Origin: Anadara kagoshimensis
Lineage: Eukaryota; Mollusca; Bivalvia; Arcoida; Arcidae
Assembly: GCA_021292105.1 (NCBI GenBank)
Contig: CM037869.1
Coordinates: 24,566,050-24,630,049, forward strand
Length of the DNA: 64,000 nucleotides
Reading direction: 5' to 3'
Shown: positions 12,094-23,800 of the stretch, piece after piece
Layout: every line of letters starts with the position of its first letter
Position numbering within the stretch: the first letter of the stretch is position 1
Notes under the pieces: model-generated
Told to the model about the DNA's origin: nothing
Databases searched by the model: none
What the model saw: only the letters and a program-made list of their open reading frames with translations
Position numbers and translations under genes: made by a program

Positions 12094-14936
12094 CTTTTGT
12101 TTGTAGTGTTTTGTAATACCTCTAACAATTGCCGGTCTTGTTCAGTTTCAAGCAACGCCAAATCCTGATGGGACAGGTGATATTCATAACAACCATCACC
12201 TCGTACAATCATAGCTGTGTGCTAAAAATATGTGCAAAATATAACGTTCAAAATATAATTACTACAACCTACTTACAATCAGTGATTATGACGTTGTATA
12301 AAATGTTGAGCATTTGCATATAAGCTAAGTATTCTTGACACAAGTGTAAACCATTTTATTTCACTTCACACCACTCATATTGGAGTCTATTAAGGCAATA
12401 ATATGTCGTGAATGTTATCTGTTTCATTTTTCACTTTTTGACGTCATATAGTTCTATGTTCCTCCCATTCTCAAGTTTATTACACACACGTGGCTGGTGA
12501 AGCCCGCTAAACATGAGGTGCTTACCCTTCCGGAACACCCGGCCTCACATTTCTGATGGAAGTTCATGTGTTTAAATTAATTGTCAAGTTTCAAAATTTT
12601 CACTTTCCTTTGGGTTTGTGGTTTGGACATGGATTGGAATGTGTATTTATAATTGGATTAAACACGTGGCGGAAGTAACTTGCAAATATGAGGGGATTAC
12701 TCTTCTTGAGCACCCATATTTACTTTCCTGGAGGAAGTTCACGGGTCAAATCTAATTTGTCAGTTTCAAAGTTTTTACTTTGCTTTGGTATTTTGGTTGT
12801 GTCATGGGTTGTTTTTTTTCATCGATTATATGCATGTATATCCAATAGTTCTTATTAAGTTATCACACATAAACATACATATTAAAATTACAATCACAAA
12901 AGCAAAAATACTAACAAATCAGATAAAACACAAGTCTTATCCTGGTTAATGACTTGGTTATAAATGAAGCACATGTTGCTGGTAGCATGATTTCTAATAA
13001 AAGTAATTGTTCTAAAGTCGAGAAATTAAAAAGCGGAAGGTGTAATGGGAATTTCATGATTCTAAAAAAATAATAACTATATATGATGTAAAGAAAGTAA
13101 CTTATTTGAAGAACATGACAGGAGTTTCGTCAACATCATTAGAAACATACGTTGTTAAAGTATTAATCATAATCCAGAAACAAAGTAAAAACTTTAGAAC
13201 TGACAAGTCAGATTAAACACATGAACTTCCACCAGGGAAGTGAGGCCGGGTGCTCCGGAGGGAGGGGAAATCACCTCCTGTTTAGCTAGCTACACCTGCC
13301 ACGTGTGTAATCAAAATTGTGTGAAAGGAACATGGAACTATGGGTCGTCAAACATATCCAGGGCAATCCTGGACACAGAGACACCAAATTTGACAGATGA
13401 CAGCCATAAAACATTTTGAGTACCTTGATAAGCCTAGGCATGCAATATCACTGAGTAACTGTAAAACCTATTACTTCCTATGTATTTTGTGGATCCTCCT
13501 ATATTAACATTCCTTATGAAAGGGCAATATTGTTTGTCTATAAAATAGTGTCTCAACAAGATTGAAAACTTACATGTTGCCTATCGTACAATATTTTTGC
13601 AGGTGCTGCTGTAGATGGTGGCATTGTAGCGGAATATGCCTACAAAATCATAAAGAAATACATTGAAAGATATTATTGTTGTTTAAATATCGCACATAAT
13701 TAATTAAAACCTTATATTTACAGCTTACAAATAATACGTACATTTATTTATGCATATTACGTCATTCTGCGTCACCCAAAAACTCAAGGTTTCTATTACT
13801 AGAAGTTCCGCCCTCTGGAAAAGATATCACCTTTTTTCCAATAGAGACAGAAAATGAGTCTTAGCGTAACACCAAATTACAAAGGTCTGAGAAAAATAGA
13901 AATAGTTAGGCACGTGAACTTTAACCATGAAAGTTAGACGCTTCTAAAGGGTAAGCATTCTCTGTTTAGTTACATTCACCACGTGTAAAATACTAGTACA
14001 TATTGAGAATGAAAAAAACATGGAATTATATCCAGGATTCCAGGATAATTTCTGATACACAGACATCATACTTATCGAGAATATTGTGACAATGGACATA
14101 TAACTTTTTAATGGTGTTTATGTTGCAATATCTCCAACAATGCATTTATAAGAAGCTAACCTTTTTAAGTCACAAACCTCGAAGGGGGTATGTGTGTACT
14201 AATTGCCCTGTACAGTATGCATATAGCAAACTAATACAAAACAATCACCGTGACATAGTATAGAACTTTTATCGATAAATAAAAAAATATTAATTTCTTC
14301 TGAAAAGTTCCAAAATGCTACTAATTAAATCAAAACAGGAAACAAAAATAACTAATTATAAGTTCCAAAATGCTACTAATTAAATCAAAACAGGAAACAA
14401 AAATAACTAATTATAAGTTCCAAAATGCTACTAATTAGATCAAAACAGGAAACAAAAATAACTAATTATAAATAAAAATATTAATTTCTTCTGAAAAGTA
14501 CCAAAATGCTACTAATTATATTAGAACTTGAAACAAAAATAACTAATTGTAAAAAAAAAATATTAATTTCTTCTGAAAAGTTTCTAAATGCTAGTACTTA
14601 TATCAAAACAGGAAACAAAAATAACTAATTATAATTGAATATATTAATTTCTTCTGAAAATTTTCAAAATGCTACTAATAATATCAAAACAGGAAACAAA
14701 AGTAATATTATAATGGAATATATTAATTTCTTCTAAAAAGTACCAAAATGCTACTAATAATATCAAAAACAGGAAACAAAAGTATAATTATAATTAAATA
14801 TATTAATTTCTTCTGAAAATTTTCAAAATGCTACTAATAATATCAAACAGGAAATAAAAATAAATACTTATAATTAAATAGATATGGAGAATCTCACCAC
14901 AGCAACTACGCAGGCAAAACTTATTACGAACAACAT
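11393..14936 (-). CDS. Secreted BRICHOS-like protein, paralogue 2 (complete, four exons)
   Basis: Four minus-strand exons, all phase 0: 14898-14936 (ATG; donor GTGAGA), 13574-13639 (acceptor TTTTGTAG; donor GTAAGT), 12120-12221 (acceptor TTTTTAG; donor GTATTA) and 11393-11518 (acceptor TCACACAG; stop TGA at 11393-11395). Joined, they give 110 residues. Residues 1-13 are a hydrophobic signal peptide; an A-V-A cleavage site follows at the exon 2 boundary. Residues 14-27 form a Ser/Thr/Pro/Ala linker. The rest fits a BRICHOS domain in size and layout: KILYDRQHHTAMIV (conserved Asp), then DGCYEYHL (first Cys), then a helix-rich stretch, then HEMGHHHIDH, and finally ITLACMNKHIYGF, where Cys followed by an aromatic end is typical. 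BRICHOS domains act as intramolecular chaperones in secreted or membrane proproteins; in annelids they precede antimicrobial peptides. Here translation stops just after the domain, so no C-terminal cargo peptide is visible. Intron 1 and the upstream flank carry tandem arrays. Confidence 0.75.
12017..12090. repeat. (CA)n-(CT)n compound microsatellite
   Basis: A (CA)n tract, then a short interruption, then (CT)n to about 12090. It lies about 30 bp past the 5' splice site of exon 3 of BRICHOS-like paralogue 2 (donor at 12114-12119), inside the intron. On the minus strand it reads as Arg-Glu repeats, which creates a spurious longer ORF. Confidence 0.85.
14281..14875 (+). repeat. Tandem array of about 80-bp units in intron 1 of paralogue 2
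   Basis: About seven to eight units built on TATTAATTTCTTCTGAAAAG, then CCAAAATGCTACTAATT, then CAAAACAGGAAACAAAAAT. Early units are near-identical and later ones diverge. A single related unit sits at the matching place in paralogue 1 (about 3610-3690), so the array expanded after duplication. Confidence 0.8.
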
Positions 14937-15097
14937 TTTGTCTAATCTCGGTGAGATTGCAAACTAAGAGTGGTGTATGGGCTCTGTTTTAACCATTGCA
15001 GACTGTATATATACCAGGTCATTGTTCTTATCTGATTTTTTAAATATTTTATTTTGAATCGAGGCTAGGATAGCGCATTAAGTGCAAAATATATCTA

Positions 15098-16453
15098 CAA
15101 ACGCAGTATGGTTTAAAGAATGAATAACTCGTGCTTTTGTACTTAAAACATAACTCGCTCACTCTTGTATCACATTTATACCATCAGACGCAGTATGGTT
15201 TAAAGAATGAATAACTCGTGCTTTTGTATGTGTAAATCGGACCTTAAAACAATAACTCGCTCACTCTTGTATCACATATTATACCATCAGACGCAGTATG
15301 GTTTAAAGAATGAATAACTCGTGCTTTTGTATGTGTAAGTCGGACCTTAAAACAAAACTCGCTCACTCTTGTATCACATATTATACCATCAGACGCAGTA
15401 TGGTTTAAAGAATGATAACTCGTGCTTTTGTACTTAAAACAATAACTCGCTCACTCTTGTATCACATATTATACCATCAGACGCAGTATGGTTTAAAGAA
15501 TGAATAACTCGTGCTTTTGTACTTAAAACAATAACTCGCTCACTCTTGTATCACATTTTATACCATCAGACGCAGTATGGTTTAAAGAATGAATAACTCG
15601 TGCTTTTGTATGTGTAAGTCGGACCTTAAAACAATAACTCGCTCACTCTTGTATCACATATTATACATCAGACGCAGTATGGTTTAAAGAATGAATAACT
15701 CGTGCTTTTGTATGTGTAAGTCGGACCTTAAAACAATAACTTGCTCACTATCTGTATCACATATTATACATCAGACGCAGTATGGTTTAAAGAATGAATA
15801 ACTCGTGCTTTTGTATGTGTAAGTCGGACCTTAAAACAATAACTCGCTCACTCTTGCATCACATATTATACCATCAGACGCAGTATGGTTTAAATTGAAT
15901 AACTCGTGCTTTTGTATGTATAAGTCGGACCTTAAAACAATAACTCGCTCACTCTTGTATCACATATTATACCATCAGACGCAGTACTAGTATGGTTTAA
16001 AGAATGAATAACTCGTGCTTTTGTATGTGTAAGTCGGACCTTAAAACAATAACTCGCTCACTCTTGTATCACATATTATACCATCAGACGCAGTATGGAT
16101 AACTCGTGCTTTTGTATGTGTAAGTCGGACCTTAAAACAATAACTCGCTTACTCTTGTATCACATATTATACCATCAGACGCAGTATGGATAACTCGTGC
16201 TTTTGTATGTGTAAGTCGGACCTTAAACAATAACTCGCTGACTCTTTCACATATTATACCATCAGACGCAGTATGGATAACTCGTGCTTTTGTATGTGTA
16301 AGTCGGACCTTAAAAACAATAACTCGCTGACTCTTGTATCACATATTATACCATCAGACGCAGTATGGATAACTCGTGCTTTTGTATGTGTAAGTCGGAC
16401 CTTAAAACAATAACTCGCTCACTCTTGTATCACATATTATACCATCAGACGAC
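15098..16453 (+). repeat. Tandem array of 88/103-bp units upstream of paralogue 2
   Basis: About 13-14 units with the core CAGACGCAGTATGG, then AATAACTCGTGCTTTTG, then AACTCGCTCACTCTTGTATC and ACATATTATACCAT. Two indel types alternate: presence or absence of TATGTGTAAGTCGGACC, and of TTTAAAGAATGA. It starts about 160 bp upstream of the paralogue 2 start codon, so it occupies the putative promoter side. Confidence 0.85.
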
Positions 16454-17299
16454 CGTTTCGGAAAACAATTATTCATCAGAAGGTACTTTTGAATTTTTTA
16501 ACCATAAAGGCCCAAAAAGAACCAACATTTCGAAACCATGATTTTTTCAAGGGTTTCAAAACATGTCCAAAAAAAGAATTAAAATTTTAAAACTATGATT
16601 TTTTTCAAGGGATTGAAAAAAATGTCCAAAAAGGACCAAATATCCTTAAACCAAATATTTTTGCTAAAATACTTTGCATGAGGAAGTATACCTTAGTTTT
16701 TGAGAATTTTCAGATTGAATGTTAAAATATTATCCTCTACATTAGCAACACTTGAAACATTACTATTATTTAGATGCATTTTACATTTAGTATTCTTATA
16801 ACACCGATTAAAGCTCCCGGCATATACAGTATCTTGAGAATCTGCATCTGTTGCACTTGAACTGACAGACTATTATTTGGAAGTCGTACTCGTAGACGTT
16901 TTGGAAAGAGGTTTCACGACAAGCACCGGTTTTAGAAGCCCAATCGTCTTCCTCGAAGTGTTGTATACGAATAAGCCTATTTACCGTGCCACGTAGCCGG
17001 GATCTCTCCGCATATCCCTATACTACTATGGTTATTTACAGGACTAAAAAGTGATTCCTCGCTGAAGATCTGTATGTAACTGGGGCCATTCACGTTGTCT
17101 CAAAGACGGGTTCTCTCTGGAGATCCATGTACTACTAGGGATATTTTCGATGTCACATGGCTGGGTACTTTTGGTTCTTAGGTGAACAAAACTGTTGTTA
17201 CCTATTAATTATGAATGTTTGTTTCTTTATGACTTTTTACAATACACATTAAAATATCACTAGCCTAACAAACAGCTTTATAGATATTACAATATTAGA
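16454..17299. other. Non-coding, no feature recognised
   Basis: AT-rich sequence with short A/T-run repeats (GTCCAAAAA-G-A motifs near 16510-16640). The first 100 bp resemble the ACTAGACGG repeat. I see no gene or element ends. Confidence 0.4.
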
Positions 17300-17615
17300 A
17301 TTCGTAGAGTGCTCGCTCCGTAAGTGGGAGGTCGTTGATTCAACCCAGACAGGGTTTGACCCATGACTTGAAAAAGGGTAGTGACTATTTTTTCGCCATG
17401 CACTTGGCATTACCACATGACTGTCATAGTTCTTTCGGCAACTTAAAATAAACGAAGTCCTGCGTCAGAGTAGGCGTGGCACGATAAAGAATACTGCTGT
17501 AAAGTGCCGTCAGCGCAACGGTCAGGCTAAATTTCTGCACCAACACCTATAGCTGGCCACGTCTCTATATAGGTGAAATATACTTGACTTGGACGTTTAA
17601 TATCAATTCTCAACA
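17300..17615 (+). mobile_element. tRNA-derived SINE, family S1
   Basis: The tRNA-like head TAGAGTGCTCGCTCCGTAAG leads into the S1 body (GCACTTGGCATTACC, GATAAAGAATACTGC, GCCACGTCTCTATATAGG). It is about 315 bp and non-coding. Confidence 0.7.
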
Positions 17616-18119
17616 ATATTCGAATTTTTCTAGCTCTTTCTACATCTACATTTCTTTTGGAACTTTTCAAGGTGCAATTAAAACGAAACTATATGAGAAG
17701 TAAACATCTTATCAAGTCATGTAGACGACCCAGAACTTCGGTCTACTTTAGAATGACACCAATCGTACCAGACAGACTTAAATAAACCAGATAACATGAA
17801 TACCGTCACACTGTGTCTTATTTTTATTCTTACGTAAATTGCAGAATTTAGCTTCATGAATTATACTTTAATTTTTATAGGACGCAAAATCGGGCAGCAA
17901 AAAACAATTCTGTTATCGTTGTTTGCTCTTTTGCAGTCTTAATATTATATGAACTATTTATTATTTTATTGTCATTGTTTTGGTGATTTATATATATGAT
18001 TTGTAATGTTATGGCCATAAGAGGACTCATGTTTGCATTTAACAATTGAACTGTTTTGAAATGGCGTTCACATTTTATATGAATGCCAAACCTATGCACG
18101 ACAAACTAAATAATGCACG

Positions 18120-18560
18120 ATAACGCATTATGATCGGTTTGTAGTGCAAAGGTTTAATCAATATCGCAAAACTATTTCGGACGTCATCGACACAGCATGC
18201 AGACTGTCTGTTTTTGTGTGTTCAAAAGTACACGAAATGTCCTGTCCGCATGTACAGTACAGACGTGTCGAAAGTTTAACACTTAGATAACAAAAAGTAG
18301 CCTTAGCTCGGCCGAGATATGGATACTTAGTGAACGAAACTACCGAAAAGATAGATTGATGGATTGAATGGGGATTTACGTCCCATTAAAGAACATTTCA
18401 CTTACTAGTATATCGTAACTTCACCAACTGAAGGTGGAGTGACAGAATTTTGCCTTTTGTAGTGAGCTTAGGTCATTGTGTAGGGAAGGGTTCATTACCG
18501 TGTCATGCCTGCCGTGACATGTGGCATCGATGTACAAGGCTTAAGAGTTGCAGTACAGTT
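18120..18560. repeat. Local duplication, unit 1 (partner 19195-19620)
   Basis: AATCAATATCGCAAA, then TCGGACGTCAT, then AAAAGTACACGAAATGTCC, then GCATGTACAGTACAGAC and TCGAAAGTTTAACACTTAG recur at 19195-19390 in the same order. Both units are followed by an inverted S1 SINE body, so the SINE insertion predates the duplication. The spacing is about 1.05 kb. Confidence 0.7.
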
Positions 18561-19194
18561 AAAAAAGTTTTTCAAAAAGATCCAAAGAGCAATCAATCCA
18601 ATACACAGTTCGCTGCTGTTCATGTGGGTGCACGTGTGTGCGTACGCCGGCCTGTATGTTAACGCTTCCGCTCATCTATCGGCATGTGGAAAGAAAAAAA
18701 ATTGTTCAAAGCAACTACTATATCATACCTTTTAATGTAAATACAATTTTTCCAATTGTTCATAACTTTACCGAAAATGTTCATCTTTTCTTATTTACCG
18801 CATTTTCTTCATTTTCCATGATTTGTACACATTTTAACATTTTAAAATAGCGATTGTTAGTTTACATTTTGTTTCATTCACATTTTGCTAGGTGCGTTGA
18901 ATGTCACAAAAAGAACTGTGGCGTTATAGACAAGCGCATTCTCTATTACGTCACAATCTATATCGCAAAAGTATTCCGGGCGTCAGTGTACATGCAGTAT
19001 TGCTGTTTAGCTTAATGTTAAACTTTCGACAGGTCTGTATTGAACATGTGCCGTTATATATTATTAAAACGAAAATTCGAGGAAGCGTGTATAATCTATT
19101 TCAGGAAACAAAACTGGATCAAATCAGTTTTCCAAATTGAACAAAATTACAAGAAAAATTGAAAAAGAGTAAGAACAAATTGGGGCATCACAGA

Positions 19195-19620
19195 CAGCAT
19201 CCTCTATGACGCCAGAATCAATATCGCAAACTTTTTTCGGACGTCATTGAAACAACATGCGAACTGTTTGCTTTTTGTGTGTTTAAAAGTACACGAAATG
19301 TCCTGTCCGCATGTACAGTACAGACCTGTCGAAAGTTTAACACTTAGCTAACAAAAAGCAGCTTAAGCTCTGCTACCGACTGGTAGAGATATAAATAGAC
19401 TGTCGAAAGATGAGATTGATTGGGGTTTTACGTCCCGGTCAAGAATATTTTACTTACATCGGGACGTCGTCAGCTGTAAATGAAGTGGCAGAAAATTTTA
19501 CCTTTGCGGTGCGCTTAGGTTAATGTGCAGGGAAGGGTTCATTACCGTGTCATGCCTGTCATGACATGTGGCATCGGTGTACAAGGTCTCTTCCGAAGGA
19601 CTCCTTGACCTTCATTTCTT
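19195..19620. repeat. Local duplication, unit 2
   Basis: Partner of 18120-18560. A third, shorter relative (AACTTTCGACAGGTCTGTA, then CCGTTATAT-TTATTAAAACG) lies near 19018-19080 and again near 19835-19880, next to the start of element H. Confidence 0.65.
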
Positions 19621-19745
19621 TATGCAAAGTGCTTGGCGAAAGAACAACCACTACCTATTTCAAGTCTTAGTCAGACTCGGTTGGGGTTCGAACCCAAAAC
19701 ATTCCACATACGAATCGAGCACTCTACCACTGAGCTACCATAGTG
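19410..19745 (-). mobile_element. tRNA-derived SINE, family S1 (inverted)
   Basis: Reverse complement of the S1 family. The head at the right end reads on the plus strand as GTTCGAACCC and CGAGCACTCTACCACTGAGC; the body is ACGTCC-GTCAAGAATATTT. The right part lies beyond the 19195-19620 duplication and completes the element. Confidence 0.7.
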
Positions 19746-20008
19746 AATCGAAAGATAGATAACAGCTGCCAAAAAGCTGTGGAAATATAGCTAAAGAGGG
19801 TCGAAATAAACACTACCAATTTGTTATCTTAACTTCCGACAGGTCTGTACTGTACATGGGCCGTTATATGTTATTAAAACGTAAGTCCGACGAGGCGCAC
19901 ATCTAAATTGAGATGATGCGTATTATGTAGTAAAATGCATTATGGGAAAATTTTAGTCGCTCTAGGCCAAACAATTTTATTTTTTATTTAGGTGTTTGTG
20001 CTGTTTTA

Positions 20009-20999
20009 AGGGTCATTTAAGTAGGAAAATTCAAGTGAAAACCATTTGGTTGAAAAGCGTGAAAGAGGGTTATAATTATGAAATTACCTACAAAAGTGTG
20101 AAGATTTATAAATAAAAATAAAGTAGGAATTGATAATTTAAGAAATTTTAAAATATTTGTTGCATTTTTTAAAGAAAATTGTGCAAAAATACACGTGTTG
20201 GGGAAAATAGCTTACACCTTGTATAACGAATTGATTTTAAAAAATGAAAAGATATTAAGATAGTCAACATCATAGAGCAGTGCAAAGGGGGTAGAGTTTG
20301 TTAAAGAAATACGAGGTTTTTGAAAACTCGACAATTTACGGTTGAGGTTTTTTATGTTTTGTTTTCCTTTTAAAAATGCGTGTACCAGGCGTGATAGTTC
20401 ATATTCTAAGGCTACCAACGATCCAAGGGAAGATTATAAAAGCTAAGTTTGAATATTACTTGATTATTGCTGAGGCATATTCGGCTTTATATAGTTCAAC
20501 ATTGTTGAAACCAAACAATAGTTACCTCAATTTAAATAGAACAGTATTGAGTGACCGTACACTTTTAGTGACTTGTTGTATTTCGGATTAGTAGTGGCCT
20601 TAGAATATAAATATCACGCCTGGTACACGCATTTTTAAAAGGAAAATAAATCGTAGATAACCTCAACCGTAAATTGTCGAGTTTTCAAAAACCTCGTATT
20701 TCTTTAACAAACTCTGGCCCCTTTGCACTGCTCTATGATATTGACTATCTTAATATCTTTTCATTTTTTAAAATTAATTCGTTATACAAGGTGTAAACTA
20801 TTTTCCCCAACACGTGTATTTTTGCACAATTTTCTTTAAAAAATGCAACAAATATTTTAAAATTTCTTAAATTATCAATTCCTTCTGTATTTTTATTTAA
20901 AAATCTCCACACTTGTGTAGGTAATTTCATAATTATACTCCTATTTCACGCTTTTTCACGAAATTGTTTTCACTTGAATTTTCCTACTTAGATGACCCT
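20009..20999. mobile_element. Foldback MITE M, 991 bp, TA target duplication
   Basis: A giant hairpin. The left arm (20009 to about 20413) is the imperfect complement of the right arm (about 20592-20999), leaving a loop of about 180 bp. The ends read AGGGTCAT-TAAGTAGG and complement. TA occurs at 20007-20008 and 21000-21001. The uninterrupted H copy at 37 kb has a single TA at the matching position, which shows the insertion directly. Open frames in the arms (such as 20212-20418 and 20745-20930) are mirror images and not genes. A Tc1/mariner-type mobilisation is inferred from the TA. Confidence 0.88.
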
Positions 21000-21064
21000 T
21001 ATATGTTGTTCATTCATAAACAAGTACAATGGGCTAGTCCGTGACGTATACTGGTTAAGAATAG

Positions 21065-21195
21065 TTATGTTCTACTTCACGATGTTCATACGAACATAAA
21101 TTATTTCTTTCCTAATTAAGAAATAAAACAGAAAACTGTAAATACATATTTATTACTATTATAATATTTAGATTTGAGGTTAATATAAATAGTTC
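21065..21195 (-). repeat. Split direct repeat B2, terminal
   Basis: 131 bp, identical or nearly so to 21665-21795 at an offset of exactly 600. It forms the 3' terminus of D on the minus strand and abuts element H at 21064/21065. Confidence 0.85.
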
Positions 21196-21513
21196 ATATA
21201 ACAAACTATTCGTATAAATATAAAGAAAAAACATGAAAATATTATAATTAAAGTCCATTATTAAAAACTGGAGAAAAGCTATTGCAAAAAATGGATGACG
21301 GAAACTGTCCAATAAGTATTAAAACACTTATAGTTAAATCCACGTAATGGCAAATCCATAAAATAAAGTCCTAACTGGTCATCCATGAATAAAAGTCTGC
21401 AGTAGCCACTCCAATGCTGTTGTAAATAAGAATTACAGGTAAATACATCATACAAATTATCTACAAGTAGAAAAAAGTATATTAGAAACTGGCAAATAAA
21501 ACACTTTTTAAAT

Positions 21514-21795
21514 TTTGCCGTATAGAGAATAGCTTGTTATATAGTATAACCTCGAATGCGGGTATATACTGGACACGGCTTTATATACCGTAACAAAAAT
21601 CACTGAACCATGAATATCAATACACAAAATATAGTCCCATAATAAAAAACGAAAAGAAATGCATTTATGTTCTACTTCACGATGTTCATACGAACATAAA
21701 TTATTTCTTTCCTAATTAAGAAATAAAACAGAAAACTGTAAATACATATTTATTACTATTATAATATTTAGATTTGAGGTTAATATAAATAGTTC
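21514..21795 (-). repeat. Split direct repeats A2 (21514-21664) and B1 (21665-21795)
   Basis: A2 matches A1 at 50946-51095 with only small indels; B1 matches B2. Their direct abutment (GAAATGCAT then TTATGTTC on the plus strand) reproduces the junction expected when the two element ends are joined in a circle, the accepted intermediate of tyrosine-recombinase retrotransposons. Confidence 0.85.
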
Positions 21796-21843
21796 GATTA
21801 ACAAAGGGATGGACAATTAATTTATATGTTTGTTAATTCTATA

Positions 21844-21945
21844 TTACAAACCAAGATTCAAGGATACTGATAATTTTGAGCGCAAATCATCCAAAACATA
21901 ACCATCTTTTGCAGTCTCAGTTTTCCAGCGACCGTGGGACTTGAA
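21844..21945 (-). pseudogene. Tyrosine recombinase of D, C-terminal piece
   Basis: Minus-strand codons from the 5-bp duplication at 21941-21945 to a TAA at 21844-21846. The piece holds the two C-terminal landmarks of the family: SHGRW (the box-II region after HxxR) and DGYV, whose Tyr is the predicted nucleophile. It continues the frame of the main recombinase ORF at 46692-47609 once X is removed. The two halves lie 24.7 kb apart. Confidence 0.88.
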
Positions 21946-22160
21946 CAGTCCAGGGACTTACTAAATATTGTAATATTACAGTTATCTGTAATATAACAAA
22001 GTAACTAGAGTTATCTCTCTTTACTTTGTAATGTTTGTATTACAAAAAACTGTAATTTAACAATTTTCTATAATGGTTATCTCCCTTTCAAATACAAAAA
22101 ACCTATAATTTAATACATTTGTAACAATTCTCTGTAGTGGTTATTTCCCTTTAATTTTTT
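21946..22160 (+). repeat. Left TIR and subterminal repeats of X
   Basis: The TIR at 21946-21979 is followed by ATATTACAG-TTAT-CTGTAATAT, a 9-bp-stem palindrome. Then come three roughly 63-bp subrepeats marked by GTTAT(C/T)TC(T/C)CTTT at about 22011, 22075 and 22139, and further CTGTAAT copies. The layout is typical of transposase-binding subterminal repeats. Confidence 0.75.
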
Positions 22161-23800
22161 TTTAAATTAACATGAATAAATCAATTATAAGTTGAAAAAG
22201 GTTATTTTTAAAAAAAAAAAGATTTCTTAAATTTCTACAGTAGAATATTAGTATATTCAGCAATTAAAACATCAAATATAACACAGTATCATATGAATAA
22301 TGCCATTTATATTACAGAAATTTTTTTTATTGTTTAATTGACAAATATGGGTCATACAGTACATGTATATAAAACGAAATCTACATTTTAATTTCAAAAG
22401 TCTATGCAGCAGAATATACCATGCAGTCATTCCAAAATAATATTGTAACATTTAACATTGACAATGGTTTTTCTTGTCCGTGGAGACAGATTCTGGAAGG
22501 AAAATGTGACGTTTGAGCATGTTGCAATAGCAATATGTAAACTTTCAGAGCTGATATTATAGTTTTTAAATGGAACCATTTTACAAATTCTATCAGATTT
22601 ATTTCTTAACATCAGATAGGGTCTTGAACCAAGTAGATTTTCTAAAAGTGATTATTCATAATTTTGCACTGGTTATTTTACATGTGTCGGAAAAAATTCC
22701 TAACCTGTAACAGATATTTCATTACGTGCGGAATTCATAACTAAAAGCAATAAAGATATGAAACTTATTTCAGATTACAATGATGGCCTAAGAGTACAGG
22801 GCAAAACTTTATATTAGATAGGAATTTTTAAATCATGTCTTGAAATCCAATATTGAGATAGAATTTTTCAAAGTCTCATATAAGGAACTAACCCCGGTTA
22901 CACCATTTTCTGAAAAACTATGTTGATATGATAAAATTGTATTTGATTTTAGAAAAACAGTGGCATATGTCTTCTTAGTATTAAAATGATGTAAAATTCT
23001 GTTCGGATTTATTCAGTGTTAATAGCGCACAGTTGTTAATTTCTAACCTCCATAATGCCTAACCTCCTAATATGGATAAAGTTCCACGATTTCAGATTGC
23101 ATATAAGCATTTATCCAGGATATATTATCACTAGAGCGGACAAGTTCTTACAAACAACATTTGCCTTTTCTGTAATTAATGCTAAAACCAGCAAAATAAT
23201 AGTCACTTAGAACAGTTTTATATGACTTTATTGTTGAAAGTATGAAATTATCCAGCTGTTATCATAATTTTTTTATTTCAAATTTGGTGTGTGTAATAAT
23301 TCATTTTTTAATTCTGTACATATACATCTTTGTTTTTAAGAGACATAAAAGAGTCTGATTTCAAAATTTCATTTTTGACCATTTAAAGGAATATAAGCAA
23401 TACGATTATTTCTGGAATGACTGCATGAGGTTGGAGTAAGCCAATCTGTCATATGGGCATGAGGGCAAATTAATATATTACTGGATACATGAAAATGAAA
23501 TATAGGCTGGTCTTGGTCATTTCAATTATAATTTTTTTTTTCAGAGTAACAAATCTTTCAACTGACTTTAATACCCATGAAAAAAATGTTATGTTTTAAT
23601 TAATATATGGAAACAAAGTCAAAATACAGTCACATGTTGACTGACGAAAAAAGTGGAAAATGGTTTTAAGATATACAATGGCGTCATTTGTAGCAAAATG
23701 ACACAATAGAAAAAAACATTCATTACCATGTAATAAAACACAGTATAGATTTTATTTACATTCACATGTGACTAGACAAATTTGAATCTTACATTACAGA
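22161..23800. other. Unique AT-rich interior of X
   Basis: No gene, tRNA, repeat array or element end recognised. The longest open frames are about 60 codons. Confidence 0.4.

Noticed and set aside
11799..12212. 137-codon minus-strand ORF with Arg-Glu repeats
   Set aside because: It is exon 3 of the BRICHOS-like gene read through its donor site into a CT/CA microsatellite; the exon (12120-12221) is real, the ORF is not.
20212..20930. Mirror ORFs on both strands
   Set aside because: They are the two arms of the foldback element M, not genes.
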